Shown: positions 5,172-6,507 of the stretch, one piece after another
Position numbering within the stretch: position 1 is the first letter of the stretch
Layout of the letters: every line of letters begins with the position of its first letter
Assembly (NCBI GenBank): GCA_027621895.1
Contig: JAQCAK010000112.1
Location: 1-6,507, forward strand
DNA: 6,507 bases
Reading direction: 5' to 3'
Source: Pseudomonadota bacterium
Lineage (GTDB): Bacteria > Pseudomonadota > Gammaproteobacteria > Pseudomonadales > Azotimanducaceae
Program-made: the position numbers and the translations under genes
The notes under the pieces: model-generated
Seen by the model: only the letters and a program-made list of their open reading frames with translations
Databases searched by the model: none
Told to the model about the DNA's origin: nothing

Positions 5172-6111
5172 GCTGATTGATTTTCTGAAACTCTTTGGCG
5201 GTTTCGTCTATTTGCTGATGGGCGGTGAGCTCCTTGTTCGCGGCGCCCTGGGCCTTTCCAAGGAAAGCAATATTCCACCGGTCGTGGTTGGCATGACTGT
5301 CGTTGCCATGGGTACGTCTGCCCCTGAACTGATGGTTTCAACCTTTTCGGCCCTGTCCGGATATCCGGGGATTGCTATCGGCAATGTGGTGGGCAGTAAC
5401 ATCGCCAATGTGCTGCTGGTCATTGGTATCCCGGTGATGATCTATCCGAGCTCCTGTGCCCAGGAAGGGTTGTCGAGGCAGGCCAGCCTGATGATTGGCG
5501 TGTCCCTGCTGTTTATCGTGATGTGTGCGTTTGAACCCATCGAGTTCTGGGAAGGTGCTTTGCTGGTGACGATCCTGGTCGGGTTCCTGATCGCGGCGAC
5601 GCGAGGTGCCGCGGTGATTCCGCTGGATGATCCTGAGGAGGAGATGGAGCGGGGGCTGGGTTTGCCGACGGTGCCCGGGACAATCACGCTGTTTATTGTA
5701 CTTGGTGTGGTTTCGCTGCCGCTGGGGGCAGACCTTGTGGTCGAAGGCGGTGTTGGCCTGGCATCAACCTGGGGCGTATCAGAAGCAGTCATCGGCCTGA
5801 GCCTGATTGCGCTGGGGACGTCGCTCCCGGAACTCAGCACAACCGTCATTGCCGCGCTTCACAAGAGCTCAGACGTGGCCATAGGCAATGTGGTGGGCAG
5901 TAACCTCTTCAACATCCTCGCCATCCTGGGTATTACCGCGCTGCTCACCGATATCCCCGTGGATCCCTCGTTCCTGAGATTTGACCTGTGGGTCATGTTC
6001 GGGTCGTCGATCGTGCTCTGGTTGTTTGTATTGATGAAAGGAACCATCAACCGGTACGCCGGCGGGTTTTTCCTGGCAGGGTATTTCGGCTACCTGGCAT
6101 TGATTTACTGA
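5164..6111 (+). CDS. Calcium/sodium antiporter, CaCA superfamily (YrbG-like)
   Basis: A complete 315-residue integral membrane protein, close in size to E. coli YrbG (325 aa). It has the two inverted alpha repeats that define cation/Ca2+ exchangers: GTSAPE at 50-55 with GNVVGSNIAN at 73-82, and GTSLPE at 218-223 with GNVVGSNLFN at 241-250. The paired glutamates E55 and E223 and asparagines N79 and N247 are in the positions of the ion-binding residues of this superfamily. About ten hydrophobic helices flank a short acidic cytosolic loop (DDPEEEMER, about 155-163). It should exchange Ca2+ against Na+ (or H+) across the inner membrane; direction and ion preference are inferred from family. It is probably co-transcribed and translationally coupled with the Cache-HAMP sensor, and its stop codon sits in the loop of a hairpin. 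Confidence 0.93.
   Translation: MPELIDFLKLFGGFVYLLMGGELLVRGALGLSKESNIPPVVVGMTVVAMGTSAPELMVSTFSALSGYPGIAIGNVVGSNIANVLLVIGIPVMIYPSSCAQEGLSRQASLMIGVSLLFIVMCAFEPIEFWEGALLVTILVGFLIAATRGAAVIPLDDPEEEMERGLGLPTVPGTITLFIVLGVVSLPLGADLVVEGGVGLASTWGVSEAVIGLSLIALGTSLPELSTTVIAALHKSSDVAIGNVVGSNLFNILAILGITALLTDIPVDPSFLRFDLWVMFGSSIVLWLFVLMKGTINRYAGGFFLAGYFGYLALIY
5380..5400 (+). repeat. 21-bp exact direct repeat, copy 1 (alpha-1 repeat of the antiporter)
   Basis: The 21 bases encoding GNVVGSN are identical to those at 5884-5904, including every third-codon position. The two alpha repeats are ancient internal duplicates and elsewhere differ at the DNA level. Confidence 0.9.
5884..5904 (+). repeat. 21-bp exact direct repeat, copy 2 (alpha-2 repeat of the antiporter)
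   Basis: Identical to 5380-5400, 504 bases apart and in the same reading frame, encoding GNVVGSN of the second alpha repeat. The flanking codons differ (ATC versus ATA before, ATC versus CTC after). Confidence 0.9.
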
Positions 6112-6122
6112 GATCAATGCCA
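6095..6122. terminator. Perfect 10-bp stem-loop enclosing the antiporter stop codon
   Basis: TGGCATTGAT (6095-6104) and ATCAATGCCA (6113-6122) are exact reverse complements with an eight-base loop. One more G-T and one T-A pair could shrink the loop to ACTG. The TGA stop (6109-6111) is within the loop region. No T-tract follows on either strand, so it is a structure at the end of the transcript rather than a textbook intrinsic terminator. Confidence 0.5.
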
Positions 6123-6155
6123 CGAGGCGCGGGGTCGTGGGTCGACCCCGGCTCG
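6123..6155. terminator. Strong GC-rich stem-loop between convergent genes, probable bidirectional terminator
   Basis: GGGGTCG (6131-6137) pairs with CGACCCC (6143-6149) around the loop TGGGT. The stem extends through C6130-G6150 and C6128-G6151 and a further CGAG/CTCG block (6123-6126 with 6152-6155), leaving two single-G bulges. It begins directly after the preceding hairpin and ends 18 bases from the stop of the minus-strand gene. It lacks a T-tract in both directions, so termination would be of the stem-only kind or Rho-assisted. Confidence 0.55.
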
Positions 6156-6172
6156 TAGACGGCAATCAGGGT

Positions 6173-6499
6173 TTAGTTGATTGCGGTGTTTGAAGATTTT
6201 TCGACGATGGCAACCAGGTCAAGGGGCTCGCCGCCTTTTGTCTGGAAAGCCACACCGTTGTCACCGTGGATGCAGTCGATCGTTGTGGCCTCAGCACCCG
6301 GCTGGCGAACTCGCAGGGAAACCTTCAGGTCAGAGCCATGGTTTCGGATCTTGCGCAGTGAGATTCGGGCCTCATCGCCCAGTACGGATTCAACTTCAGC
6401 CTTGCAGGCTGCGAATGCGCGGGTTTTCTCGTCATTGGCCAGGGCCGGACCTGAAATCAGTGCTGCAGCGACGGCGCCTGCGATCATCAGTGTTTTCAT
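6173..6499 (-). CDS. Small secreted protein with signal peptide and two cysteines, family not recognised
   Basis: A 108-residue protein on the minus strand, convergent with the antiporter gene. It begins with a typical signal peptide, MKTLMIAGAVAAALISGPALA, with predicted cleavage after ALA (residue 21). This leaves a mature protein of about 87 residues in the periplasm or outside. The mature part has a charged helix-like start (NDEKTRAFAACKAEVESVLG) followed by alternating strand-like segments (ISLRKIRNH, LKVSLRVRQ, TTIDCIHG, GVAFQTKG). The only two cysteines are C32 and C76, well placed for a disulfide. The window ends eight bases upstream of the ATG, so the ribosome binding site and promoter are not visible; a later in-frame ATG at residue 5 is less likely. 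I do not recognise the family and assign no function. Confidence 0.8.
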   Translation of the reverse strand: MKTLMIAGAVAAALISGPALANDEKTRAFAACKAEVESVLGDEARISLRKIRNHGSDLKVSLRVRQPGAEATTIDCIHGDNGVAFQTKGGEPLDLVAIVEKSSNTAIN

Positions 6500-6507
6500 C
6501 GAAGTAC

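Noticed and set aside
5160..5180. A possible frameshift truncating the sensor gene before an output domain
   Set aside because: The antiporter coding sequence begins at 5164 with its own ribosome binding site and runs intact, so no output-domain remnant can be hidden downstream.

Overview
The window looks like chromosomal DNA from a free-living gammaproteobacterium. GC content is moderately high (mid-50s percent by eye). Genes are tightly packed, with an ATGA overlap and an 8-base overlap between neighbours, and the promoter and Fur-operator sequences resemble the E. coli consensus. Closest protein resemblances are to proteobacterial families. No species can be assigned from the sequence alone. 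I see no mobile element, tRNA, rRNA or CRISPR array.

Layout, left to right. (1) Positions 1-374, minus strand: N-terminal part of a DUF445 (YjiN-like) inner-membrane protein that runs off the left edge. (2) A 271-base divergent gap (375-645). (3) 646-1419, plus strand: a complete classical short-chain dehydrogenase/reductase with a GTG start. (4) 1420-1599: a regulatory gap with a strong sigma70-type promoter whose -10 lies inside a near-perfect Fur box, and a separate perfect 9-9-9 inverted repeat across the -35. (5) 1600-3938: feoA and feoB, the ferrous-iron uptake operon, overlapping by ATGA. No feoC follows. (6) About 4077-5171: a membrane-anchored sensor with two transmembrane helices, a periplasmic Cache-type domain and a C-terminal HAMP domain, but no output domain. 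(7) 5164-6111: a CaCA-superfamily (YrbG-like) calcium/sodium antiporter whose start overlaps the sensor's stop by 8 bases. (8) 6095-6155: two back-to-back hairpins between convergent genes. (9) 6173-6499, minus strand: a small secreted protein with two cysteines, family unknown.

The plus-strand block from 1600 to 6111 has a cation-transport theme: Fur-controlled Fe(II) uptake, then an overlapping pair made of an output-less Cache-HAMP receptor and a Ca2+/Na+ exchanger. The sensor-antiporter overlap is the least conventional arrangement here. It raises the hypothesis (inference only) that the receptor acts directly on the exchanger or on an unlinked partner, because no kinase, cyclase or chemotaxis domain is attached to it or encoded next to it in this window. 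The iron operon itself is conventional apart from the missing feoC and the second palindrome in its promoter.
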